Source: Pseudoscleropodium purum
Taxonomy: Eukaryota > Streptophyta > Bryopsida > Hypnales > Brachytheciaceae
NCBI GenBank assembly: GCA_963969395.1
Contig: OZ017801.1
Coordinates: 13,459,611-13,523,610, forward strand
Direction: 5' to 3'
DNA: 64,000 nucleotides
Below the pieces are notes generated by a model. It made no database searches. It worked only from the letters and a program-made list of their open reading frames with translations, and was not told where the DNA came from. Position 1 is the first letter of the stretch. Every line of letters begins with the position of its first letter. Positions 23,673 to 35,958 of this stretch are shown one piece after another. The translations under genes were made by a program, and so were the position numbers.

Positions 23673-26600
23673 ATGGAGGTCAGCTCTGGAGGTGTGCAGT
23701 CCACGAACAGCCTTCGCATTGCTGTTCAGGACCTCTTCAACGTGTACTTGGGAGTAAGCCTTCTTCCGAATTTTGGTTCCTTTCTTGTGTCGCCGTCTGT
23801 CGGAATTCGTTAGTCCCTTGATTCCTCAAGTTTCAGCTTGTGTACTGTAGTTGAGATGACCAGAATGCGAACGAATTGGAGGCGAAGAATTGGTGTTTTA
23901 TGCGAAAATAAAACGACCTTTATTTCTCAATTGTGCTTTACCAGCACGGGAGGATCGCGGTATCGCACTATCTGCCTGAATCGTGTTATGTTGTGTTTGA
24001 CTAGGCATTGGTGACGGAATATCTGGAGTGTGCTAAGGAACAGAGGTATTAAGATATAGAACGTCGCAGTATGAATGAGGAACATGCCTGCAAGCGTCCT
24101 GTCAATTGTCAACTTGGATGTCTGATTGAATTATCGTTGAATACTAGCGCATCTACGAAAATGCTGTACACAATCTTCTACTTTTGCTTCCAGTGTCTAG
24201 CCAGGAAGAAGAAGGTGTGCGATCAATGTAACAGACTGATACTTGAGGTCTGACGTCAAGTGCTAGTTCTTTACTTTGAGATTCATCTTGTTACGCACGA
24301 TTTTCTGAATGATAATCTGCATAATTAAGAGGAGTAGAAGTCACATCTGGAATATTCCAATGGAACAGTGGGATTAGGACATAGAACTTCGCGAAGTGAA
24401 TGAGGAGTATGCCTGCAACCTTCCTGTCATTTGCTTCTGAATTGAAACTATTGAATTTTCGTTGAAGACTAGAGCTTTATACGAAAATGCTGTAGTCAAT
24501 CAACTACGTTCCCTTAGTGTTTCTAGTCGGAACGAAGGCGTGCGATCAAGGTACTGGACTGGTACTTACGTCTGACGTCAAGCGTTAGTTCTTTATTTTA
24601 CAGTTCACCTTGTCTCACCATACCGAACATAACTTTGTAAACTCAAGGGTTATAGAAACCAGAACGCTGGGAGATGGAGCGAATGCACCATGGCATATAT
24701 GAACGTTCTAATGGCAGCTGGTTATCTATGCCGTCTACTCTATAATTTGACTCCGAGGAATCAAAAGCTACAACTTTGATATTTCGTTTCTCTCTTGAAA
24801 TACGGACCTTTGGCTCTCTGTTGAAATGGATATTCAAGTTCTTCGCTATATAATCTATCTCTCTATTGGTTTTGCAGAGGAGCTTGAATGGTAAAGCTGA
24901 TCGAAGAGAAAATTTGTAAGTCTCGCTTTCCGACGCGGTGGTAGTAGTTAATGGGGCCGCCAATTTTGCACGTGATATATTATTTTCCAATGGTTGTAAA
25001 GGAACTTTCTTACTTCCGCACCACATCGTCATTTAGTGCACAACCTCTGTGGGTATACTGTCTGTTCTCTTCTTCTCCTGTTATAATCGCTATTTTGTCG
25101 AAAGTGATCACTTCTTACGTCCTCCTCTATCGCATGTCTGGAGCGTATGTTCCTTCTTTGCTGCAGTTTAGTCTCGTGAAGTCTCATTTTGATTCTTGGA
25201 TATTTGAGATTGCAGATCATTGGCTGTTCGAAAGAGGGTGGCTGCAGTAGGCCGACCGCAGGCTCCAAAAGAAGAACAATTTTCATCTGACTTTTTGCAG
25301 TTGCAGTCCCAGTTTACGGTGTGTAAATGTTGTTGGACTACATGTTGACACAGAGCCAAACAACTCACGTTCATGATTATAGTTTGAATTCGAGCAGTAT
25401 TAATTGCGAACGAAAGGAAGTTCTGCGGAATCCTGAAATATTTGAAGCTCGTCTGGGTGTTTTGAGGAGTAGTATTGCAATTAGAGTAAATTGACGCGTA
25501 TGTTGGTTGTGCAGGATCAAGAACAAGGGCGGGCTGTGACTGAGGCGGTTCTAGCATCATTGATGGTACAATGCAGCAACCATTGTTTGCAGTCAGACTT
25601 TCTGCTTTCTGCTCTGCAAATACTGGTCAAGATGGTGGTGGTTCGATGGGACTCTTTTGTGCCCACTCTGCTGAGAGCCGCTGAAAAAGCTGAAAAGAGT
25701 GCTCCAACAACAGGGGGCCATCAAGGAAACAATGCTGGGACAGCTGGGTCTCAACCAACTGGACCTTTGGCAATGATGATGCAGGGCACAACTGCAACTC
25801 CTCCCACCCCTGCCTCGCCTTCACCATCGTCTAACCTATTGACATCCCCTGCTCATGGTAATATTGTAGCATCCCCTGCTCATTCAGGTGTTGAGTATTC
25901 CATGAACGCATCGCAATTGTCCTCTAATAGTGGCACAAGTGTGTCAGGGTCAAGAGTGATAAATTGGTTGCGGCCCTTAGTGTGCAGAGTGATGCTTACT
26001 GCCCTAGACGGTGAGCTGAAACCTGTAACCTGCTTGGACATTCTTTTGCACGCTGTCCAGTGGATCCAAATGTGGGATATTGAGGTGGATGGTAAGGAGG
26101 AGGAGGGTAAGAGCAGGTCAAATAATTGGAAACTGGAGTCGAGAATGTGGCTACACAGCTGCGTGGATGTGATTTGGGCGTTAATTGATGAGAATAAATG
26201 CCGTGTTCCTTTTTATGCACTATTGCACGACAGAACTCAGCTGCAGGTGAATATCCATATCGGCTTATTGTTTTCTTTTTCAGCTGTACTTTGAACCTGT
26301 ACAATCTCTTCTGCCGAGTCTTCGTTGGAATGTTCAAGTCTGTACTGTCGCATACTTTTAATGATCACTGCCACTCAATATTAGTAAATATCTTATCTCA
26401 AATTTATTGCAGTCACTTATATGATGGAACTCGCCTTCTTTAGATTAGCAGTGACAAGTGCATGACGACATCAAATCAGCCATTGTGTGGTTTGTGCTTT
26501 CTGGAATTTTGCAGGTGGATCGATGGCCAGATGACGAGGCATTATTTGCTCTGTTCTTGGAAGTGCACCGTAGGCGTGACAAGATTGCATTGCACATGCT

Positions 26601-29600
26601 GCCGTTGGACCAACACTTGCACTGTCCCACCTTCGCAACTTTGCGAGTCCCTGCGCTGACGTATCCTGGTACAATGGGCGAACTTCTTCATGGCGAGGTT
26701 TGTGCCGTTAGTGGTATATAGAGACTGGGTCTCAATTAGGTTTGTGTTATGAATCAGGTGTTGGGGTTTTGTCGGCCTCTCATGTCCTGTTCTTGGTTCT
26801 TGGAACTTCCTATTTTGCACCTGATGCGTGTCGGTAATCTAGGAGTTTTAAAATTTTAATGAGCCGTGTCTTTAGTAGTTTTCACCGGAACTTACTTTTT
26901 TCACTCCGAGATAGTTTTGATGGTTCGAGAAGGGTTGCGTATGCCTTGATGGAATATCTTCAATAACTGCTTCCAAGAACCACTGTTTAGTCTATCATCC
27001 AGACCTTCTCCGTTCTATGGTTCTAAAGTTCGTGACATCTTTAGAAGTGTGCTCGTTTTGCTGGTGGATTTAAAACCGGAGGATCTTTAAACCATCTCTC
27101 ATGTACCTTCTGTGCGCTTCCTTTTGGATGAAAGTAGCCCCTCAGAAAATAGGACTACTCCAAATCGTGAGAACGGACAGGGTTATGCTTACAGAGTAGT
27201 AAATTTTGCAGGACATTGCGACAGCGATACCCAAGGGAACTGTAGAGTGGGAGAAGGCAATGCGGTGCTTACGACAGGCTCTGCGTGGATGTGTGTCAAC
27301 TGACTGGTGGAAGCGTGTGCTAGTCCTTGCTCCTCGTTTCAAGAAAGGACCCCAGTCTACCGGACCCAGAGCAGGTTCCATGTATGTAGGGCAACCTTCG
27401 CTGGAGTTTTCAGCAGAAATGACCTGCGATGCTGTAGTAGAGCGTGTTATGGAGCTAATGCAGCCACTGCCGACAGGTTATCTCTTTGTCTTCCCTTCAT
27501 ACTTTGCAGCCCAGATCATGGTTATGGCGACAGTCTAGTGTAGTTCTAGATTGTTGATTTTCAATGAATTCTGGAAGTCTTTTCTCCTTATTGCTCGGTA
27601 AACGGTCCGACAGCTTTGGAGAGTATCTTATTATTGCCTATACATTTGCCTCGGAGCTTGCTCCAGTGGTTACCACTTCGTCCTGACACACTTCATAGCT
27701 GCAGGTAGCTCAAATCCAACCGTTACCGAAGCAAGCCGTTGGCAGGAGTGGTTAATGTTTGCAGATCTCTTCTATTTTTTCATGAGCACCGGATGCCTTG
27801 ACTTTCTTGAGCTTATTGACAAGCTGGCTGTGCGTTTTGCGAATGGAACTGTAATGGCTAGTAATCACGTTACTTGGCTATTAGCCCAAGTATTCCGACT
27901 AGAGATAGTGACGTCTGCGCTCAGTTCTGATTCACAGGTAATTTAAGATTTCGTCACTTCCAATTACTCTGTAGGATTATTGAATCAAGTTGGATGCTTC
28001 CTGGCGACACTCTGCCTTGAGAAGTTTTACATTCGTGTGAGCCATGCTGGGTGTGAGAGCCAGGGTAACTCATTGTCTGGTTCTCGCAAGTATTCACAGT
28101 CCATGCTTAGTTAAACCTGTTCAAGTTTGTTTTAGGTGGAGACAGCTCGGAAGATTCTGTCTTTGAATATGGCCGAGCGGTCTGTGGAGCAAACAAGCAA
28201 TGCAACAGCGCAAGCGTTGCTCTTGGATTTCGTTGGTAGCAGCCAGACACTTCGTTTGTGGTCCATCAACCGCAATATGATGGAGAATCTGCATGGCAGT
28301 CGAGTGCAAGAGCACATGCAGAAGGGAAAGGTTATTGACGAGTGGTGGAAACAGGTTATGAAAGGTGCTAGCTGGTTTTACCATCATGTTGTAAACTCCA
28401 TCATTTGAGATTTCTCGAGTGGAATTCCGTAATTCATAGATCCAACTGCTTTAATTATTGGCGCTCATGGAATTGGAGCTTCTTAACTTGTTTGTTTAGT
28501 TTTTTTTTAATCTAGTAAAGCGGCTATATGGATGCAGGAGAATGGGTGTTGGACTATGCACAACTTGATGAAAAGGCAATGGGAATGGTGTGGGTACTCT
28601 CAAATACCATGACTCAGCCTATAAGTGAGGCTCTGATGACATGGTTCAGGTCAAGTGGTGTAGCTGAAATGATGCTGCCAGGAGAGCGGCTGTCCGTCAT
28701 TCATGAAACTAGGCCTTTACCTATGACTCTACTCTCTGGTCTGTCGCTGCACCTATGTCTACGCCTTTTGGCTCAGATTGAGGATCTAACTTTCGCTGGC
28801 CAGGTATGGAAGGCGCTTTCTTCAATTTGCTGATCCATATGCAAGTGGTTTGAAATGAACATGAGTAGCATCCTGTGGTAAGGTCTTGTGTGGTCTATTT
28901 AGATCATGTCGTCAGTTGTAGCACTGGTGCTCTTATCTTGCCGAAGTTCTCTCTTATTATAAAATTCACTGCAGCTCTATAGTTTCGTTTCATAACATTT
29001 TCAGAGAGGTTCCTTAGAGAAGTCGTCTTGTAATTCACCAGACAACGAAAGTATGTGACTCATGGGATAGTGCTCTTTGTGCTGCGAAGGAAGTGACACA
29101 ACTTGGCTTGCTGGCTGTGTGTGCAGTTCGTTCCAAGCATTGCTATGATTGAAACTTATGTGCGACTTTTATTGGCTGCTCCTCAAAATTTGTTTCGGCA
29201 TCACCTCAATGTACGTACTATGCTGTTAAATCGGCTAGTCCTTATCTGTCTTCTTGACAATTCAATGATGGAACCCTCGCTTCGCGAAAGCTAAAAGCTA
29301 CTAGCTTTGAAAACAACAGTTTTAGTATCTGCAATTATTCATCCTGAGATGATATTAACTAATGTAAAGGCTGGAAATTGCAGGGAATGCTGCATAAATT
29401 TCAAGCAGGGATGGCAAAGCCTGGTGTTGCTCTTCTTCTGCTTGAGTTGTTCAATTATCGACTGCTACCCCTCTATCGGTATGATAGGGATTTTCGAGTC
29501 GATGACCTTCCTACGATTCGAGCATGTCTATTCTCCTGCATTTGTGAAGTGCTAAGCAGAAACAGGATCAGTTGCTTGTTGACTTTGCTCATGACAGTCT

Positions 29601-32600
29601 CGTTTGTGGGAAACTGTTTGTTGCAAATTGTTGGTCAATCATTTTGTAATATAATATATTTGATCGATGTGGCAGGTTTCATAATAAGTTGAAGCAGCTT
29701 ATATTTGACATCGCCAAAATCATCATAACGGTGAAAGTTAAGAGAGGAGAGCATCGTCTTTTCCGTTTGGCTGAAAATTTAGGCATCAATCTTATTCTCA
29801 ACTTGAAGGAGGTCTTGCTTGTAAAGAAAGAATTGAAGGTGAGATTCTATAGCAATTTTTTTAGAGTCAACATGAGACTCCGAGGGCAAGCCGACAGAGG
29901 CTTTGCGACTTCTTGTATCATGAAGTTTGGATTACTGGTGTGGTCTAGCATGCAAGACAAGCATTCAATTCTTAAAATTTACTCTTTTTGTGCTCACAAA
30001 ACTTTCCTCCTTTCTCGGATAGCGGTATCTATTCATTATCAAGCCTGATCGTTTTCCTTGTCTTGCAGGGGGCTACAACAGAATTTACAGAGACTTTAAA
30101 TAGGATCATGGTCTTGAACTTGGCTTTTACAATGAAGACGCGAGGAATAGCTGACTTTGATCACATGATAATCCTAAAGCCAGCACTGGAGCAAATTCTT
30201 ACTGGCAGCCAGCACACATGGTCTGAGAAGACAATGCGACATTTTCCCCCTCTTCTCAGAGATGCCTTAAGCGTCCGGCTTGACAAACGCCCTCTGATCA
30301 TTCAAGCTTGGCAGCAGGTTCTGTCATTCTTTCAATGGATGGACGTTTTGATTTTTATGCGACTTGTGTACACACAGGTTCTTGTTGCATATTCAGCAAC
30401 GAGTAGGAAAGATTGCTGTAGTTACTCTTATTTGCAAAATAAATTTAGAGTGACCTGAGATGGATGGGGTGTATGAACTGCAGGCTGAACAAACTGTCAT
30501 GAATCACTGTCGTCAAATGTTAGTAACCAATCCAGACCCAGCTTATGTGTCTCAATATATCACGCACAGCCTTCCACAGCATCGGCAGTTCCTTTGCGCA
30601 GGTGCCTGGATGTTGATGGATGTTGATCGTCTTGGGAGTATCAGCGTTGCAAATCTTGTAAGCTGCCGCTCTATGTTTCACTAACTTTCTAACTCATGTT
30701 CTAGTTTTGAATTTTGTTGCAACGGTTACGAATTAGTCTTTTGGCATAAGTTGCAATTTGAAAACATATTGACAGAAAATTGAAATATAAACTTCGTGGT
30801 TACATCATTGATATTCTTTGATCCTTCATGTGATTGTAATTCCTGTCTTGTACTGTGAGCTTATCAATTATTGAATATTTCAGGGTCGAGCTCTGAAAGA
30901 ATTATCGCCGGAGGAGGTTACCACCAACGTGTACAACATGGTTGATGTGCTGCTTAACAATATCCATCTTCAGCTCAAGCTTGGTCACTCACTGCAGGTG
31001 CATTGACTTGTAGCCAGTTCATGAAAATGTGCATTAGACCTCTACAATATGACGATTTTCATGATAAACCACCACTGCATACTCGCCTCCATGATGCATA
31101 TACTACGGAGGCAATCTTTGAAGGCGGCACTGATCGATATCCATTAATTTTTGCTTTTGTCAATTTTGGTGATAGAGTTCTGCGAGTAGGGAGTAATGAC
31201 GACACCTAATCTCTTCCTTTCCTCTATGTCTTTCCAGTTTATTATCGATGCCTGCTTCTCTTAATTGAATAGTTTGCAGTTAGCGTTCCATTGTTTTTTC
31301 TTTACATGTCTCATTGTTTTCTATAAGTACAGTATTTTTCGACCAGTGTGCTTTCAGTTAACTTGTAGTCAAAACTAGAAATATGTGATATACAAGTTGG
31401 TGGAGCAACTTCATAGGCACGAGGAAGGAGATCCGTCTTAAACGATCCATTATTGCTTGCGTGCAGAGCTTACTCCTGGCAACCAGTCAGCGCCTTGCAG
31501 ACTTCATGTGGACTCAAGAGCTTCTGCCCTTTGACATTGTGTTGCTAGCTCTTACAGATAGGGATGACGATGCGCATGCCCTGCGTCTGGTGGTATGACT
31601 CTTCCCTCTCCCTCTACTGCAGCACTACGTTCTTCTGTGTGTCTTGATTTTGTGCATATTTACGAGTTGTTTGTGGACTTGAGGGTTGTCCTTGCTACTT
31701 GCTTCATGAGTCTTGTATGCGAGTGTCTGGTGTTTGGAGTTGCTAATTTCGTGAAGACTCTCTGACGACTTTGTGATCAATACCTGTTACCTGGACCGAG
31801 TGACTTGAATCTACATTAGAATCAATTGTACTGTTCGAATTGCTAGAACGATTTCAGTTATTCTCGAGTTCTTCATTGTTGTCTTCTATGGAGTTCTTGC
31901 TTCAGATGACTAAGAATCTTGTGCATCTATCAGGTAGGTTTGCTTCTCGATCAGGCGGAATTCCAGCAACGTGTTCAAACCTACATTGTCCATCGAGGAC
32001 AGACAGAGCACTGGATGCAGCTAGGGCCATTTCAGCGCCCTGAGTATCCTCAGGCCCTTGGTTCCCACCTCGCTGGTAAAGACAGGTGGGGTGCTTTCTC
32101 AGTGTTTTCCACTGTCAATCATAACATATGCTCGTTACGTTAGGATTGGTTTTTCTAAACCATCCTGCATAATCAAAGTTCAAACAGTAATCTTTGGATA
32201 TTGCCTTAGATGTTTTAGTTAAGCCTAAAGACGGGAAAGACGGGAAATGATTGCAGGTTTCCGTTATTCTTTGACGACATGTGTCTTCGAGCATTGCCAG
32301 TGATACCCTTGATAGTGTACCGCTTAATAGAGAATGATGCTACGGAAACTGCGGAGCGTTTGCTTCATGTTTACGCCCCGCTCATCCTCTATCATCCAAC
32401 TCGTTTCTCCTTTGTCCGAGACACACTTGCTTACTTCTATGGACATCTGCCTCCCAAGCTTGTGCTTCGCCTTCTCAGCAGTTTGGATCTACCCAAGGTA
32501 TGAATCGTCTTCACGGTCCAGTTGCAACTATGCTATAATTATATCTAATTAACTGCAAAATTGTTATAAAAAAGCAAATTATTTTGAAATATATAATCTA

Positions 32601-34433
32601 AATGATTGTATGTGCAATGACCTGCTGCAGATACCTTTTTCCGAGGCTTTCCTTCAGCATATCAAATCAGTTAACTCGGGGAACAGTCCCTCTTACGACT
32701 ACTTCCAGAACCTGCTTGTGGGACTGGTGAACAATGTCATACCACCTTTGCATGGCAAGCCAGGAACACTTGCGATGGGCGCTGATGGTCTTTCATCTTC
32801 CCGCTTTTTGAATAGAAACCAAGCAGCCGCGAATACGACTACCAACACTACGGAAGTAAACAAGGCATTTTACCTTCATCAAGATCCGGGTTCATACAAC
32901 CAGTTGTTGCTTGATACTGCAGTGGTGGAACTACTCTCCTTACCTCCTCCTCTTCTCAGTCAAATAATTGCCATGCTAATTCACATTGCAGTGAAGCTTC
33001 CTACCTCTTTCCAAGCTGGGCCTCCCAAAACTCCGCTGTCTCCGTCCGCGGGCGGTGCAGAAGCCTTGCCAGGACAAACCTCTTCTGCCTCCTCGGCTCA
33101 ATACGTGCACTCCCCTTTGATGATACAAGCGTGTGGCCTTCTTCTAGCACAGCTGCCAATCGCATTTCACCTTCCTATATACACTGAGACAGCACGCATC
33201 ATAAAAAAAGATTGTTGGTGGTTAACCGATCCTACCAAGCAATCGAGAGATCTTGATGCTATCTTTGGTTACTCAACTTGGGACCCAAGTTGGGGGGCTC
33301 GGGATGACACAGGCACTGTCATTGGTGAGCAATTTTGCCCGAGTCACGGGTGTTTTCTAGATGACATCGAGTTTCTCATGCATGTCTATTTGTGACGTGT
33401 ATTGTCAACTGCTTTATCTTGTTGCTTCGTCTCTGTTTAGATAGTGTTTTATTTTTCCTATTGCATGTGCACTGATGATTATTCTTTGGACATCATTACA
33501 GCGAATACTCTGACACTGTTGCACACATTACAATCCAATCTGCCATTTGAATGGCTTGAGGGTATGCACTCAGTCATCACACAGCAGAGACCATTTGTCT
33601 CCGTGGTGCATCTACGATTGGCTTACAGGATAATGGGACCCCTGTTACCTCGTCTGCTCATCTCACGTCCATTATTCGCTAAGGTACTAGTTTTGCCTAA
33701 AATATTTTTGGAAATACTTGTATAATACACAGCATACGCATAAATTTTGAAGTTCCTTGAATTTTAATTTGCTTTTGAATATTTCAGAGTGATGCTGGTA
33801 GGGTGGTTAAAATGATTCACAAGATGTGCGAGTCCGGACACTGATGCTAGTATGGATGATCCACGTGATATGCAGACCCTTGCACTTCTCTTCACCATCT
33901 TGGCAGATGTATTCGGTCGAAATTCTCAAGTTCCTTCAGCAAGTGACGCTACTGATATTGCCGACCTCGTTGATTTTTTGTAAGTCCGTTAACTCTTTGA
34001 TGCATTTCTTGGCACTACTCGGAGACCACTTTACTAAGCGTGACTGATTGAAATTAATCATTTTCTTATCTGGTCTTGCATTTTGCTATCAGTTATTTTC
34101 CAACCTCGTCTTTCATTTCACTCGCACTCTTTCGTTTGACGACTCCGTCATCGTGTCTCAATACGCTTCTCATATCCAACCTTTTGATTTTGTTGTGGCC
34201 AACGCAGGCATCATGCCGTGATGATGGAAGCGCAAGCGCCAGGGCAAGCTGAAAGACGACCTAGACCTGAGACGCTTGTTTTATGCTCAAAAGCTGTTGA
34301 GCGGTTGCGCCCGGATGTGCAAGCCCTGTTCCGACATCTCAGTCCTGATCCCGCCTCCTCCATCTATGCTGCTACTCATCCCAAGCTGGTTCAAAGACCA
34401 TCATCCTCATCTCTTATGGGTGGTGTCATGTAA
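23673..34433 (+). CDS. MED23: Mediator complex subunit 23
   Basis: Tail-module subunit of Mediator, linking transcription factors to RNA polymerase II in the nucleus. Twenty-two GT-AG exons fit: 23673-23753, 24194-24227 (tentative micro-exon), 25251-25318, 25515-26246, 26515-26697, 27212-27476, 27705-27937, 28136-28364, 28538-28803, 29127-29210, 29384-29478, 29676-29838, 30069-30317, 30484-30657, 30884-30997, 31467-31592, 31934-32085, 32257-32497, 32631-33324, 33502-33683, 33788-33979, 34208-34433. Phases agree throughout and total 4,783 nt, one above a multiple of three, giving about 1,593 residues against about 1,600 in Arabidopsis. Plant MED23 landmarks are present in order: DDEALFALFLEVHRRRD, HVTWLLAQVFRLEIV, RGIADFDHM, SQHTWSEKTMRHFPPLLRD, FPQHRQ-like LPQHRQFLCAGAWMLM, IPLIVYRLIEN, LVNNVIPPL. 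The extra base is in exon 21 (33836-33837). The first two junctions are the least certain part. Confidence 0.93.
24021..24617. repeat. Tandem duplication inside the 5' part of MED23
   Basis: Unit 1 (24021-24294) and unit 2 (24345-24617) are offset by about 324 bp and collinear. Shared blocks include AT(A/G)GAAC, GAATGAGGA..ATGCCTGCAA, ACGAAAATGCTGTA, GTGTGCGATCAA / GCGTGCGATCAA, and TCTGACGTCAAG. Unit 1 contains the tentative 34-nt exon 2; the matching place in unit 2 has a stop and lacks a usable copy. Confidence 0.75.
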
Positions 34434-35958
34434 TAAATGTTCATTATTTCTTCTTATATTTTAAAGGCTTGAACGCAGGATAGTCATGTCTCTTAATGGA
34501 TCACGGTTATCAAACTAGTCTGTGAATGACTAAACAGGGATTCGTGTATTGTGCGTTGACTGGTTGATTACGAAAGCAATGAGTCAGCATTAGAAATTTG
34601 CTACAGGTCTGTTGAAAGCTGGAAAGTCCGTCGTCCCATTGTTTTATTCAACGCTGATTCAAACGAATGAATGGCAGCAGCGCAATTTGTGTTGAACAGA
34701 TTGCTAGGCAGGTACAAAGGAGAAATGGTAGAAGAGTAGCGTCCCTTTTCTGTCGCTTGTAATGCACTCGGAGTACTTCGGAGCTCACGTAAAGTTTGGA
34801 TACAATTGCGTAGAAGGTAGCTAAGTAAATGAACTTGGAATCCTTGGGGTGAAGAATTGTCTTCCGGTATTCTTGAATAATTAAAAGCACTCAAATATCA
34901 GGAAGCTTTCGACAGGGAGTGAATGTTTTGAACTTGAATCTTTCCTAGATGATGAAGCAGTCGATACAATTCTTAGATCGGATTGCGCTTTAATCCAACA
35001 AACTACACTGATTTGACCGAATGCGTGACACTAATTTACCAAAATCACACTATTTTGAATTAGAATTGGTGCAGTCTGACATATTATTGTATTGTATCAA
35101 TTTCCACAAAAATAAAAATTTGTGGTGACTAATTTTCTAGGTGAAGCTAATTCCCCCCACTAATTTGAACAAATCAATGTAGTCCATTAAAATATTCTGA
35201 TCTTGTAAATTGACTTCCATGAAGCAATATATGGCCAAAAAAAACCAACGAGTAAGCCAGGTGCTGTACACATTAGTTCACCAGTTTCTGTTCAATTTCT
35301 TTTTGCAATATTTAATTTCTATTGCATTTGAAATTCAAGCGTGACCAATTACGATTGTTTTTACACTTTTACTTCCAAAATTATTTCATTTTAAATTCAT
35401 CTTGTCTTGAAAACGTGATGACATGATACTTGCAACATCGACAGTCTTTACCGTCATTTTCTTCTTAACAATTTACAAAAGATTTTTTTTTTTTTAAATA
35501 TAAAAAATATGAATTACAATTCTCAATTTTTACATCAAAGCTTCAACCTTGATTTCCCATCCTAAAAGTAACATGCATCTAAACTACAGAAGTATTTAGA
35601 TACCTCAGACAAATCCCAATCATAGCATAATGCCTACTACCGGTAATAAATTGCAAACCCACGAGAATGTGTCACAATAGCCTCGAAAGTTGGTGTTCAA
35701 CAACTGCGAAGAATAAAATGTCATTGGGACGTTTTGGAGCCCGGCATTCCAAGTTCATTTCAACACAATCATCAGCATCTTGAAGGCGTGCGTTAGAGCC
35801 AAAACTTGTCAAGTCGAGTCTGCTATTTCCGAGCAATCTTTGAATTAGTTTACGTTCACTTCAGATCGATAGTTGCCTTCTACCAGTCGAGAGACTTCGA
35901 AGACATTCCCGGTTCAATTGCTTGGAGAGGATCGGAGAAGAAGCTGAGGAGTTCAACA
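34434..35958 (+). other. MED23 3' flank and leader of the AT-hook gene
   Basis: No coding region seen. AATAAA at 34432-34437 overlaps the MED23 stop. A dispersed 150-bp repeat lies at 35009-35159, and a T/A-rich block with T11 near 35486. From about 35640 the GC content rises toward the AT-hook gene; an open frame precedes its ATG from about 35806 but has no upstream ATG. Confidence 0.5.
35009..35159. repeat. Dispersed noncoding repeat, copy A
   Basis: Collinear with 46469-46612. Both contain TGACACTAATTTA, AAAATCACACTATTTTGAAT, ATATTATTGTA, a CAAAAAT block and TTTGTGGTGAC. Similarity begins at CTGATTTG and fades after TAATTCC. The rest of the element, if any, is not recognised. Confidence 0.75.

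Noticed and set aside
27655..27720. tRNA- or SINE-like A-box (GCTCCAGTGGTTACCAC) before MED23 exon 7
   Set aside because: No matching B-box (GGTTCGANTCC) and no cloverleaf; the downstream part is the splice acceptor and exon.
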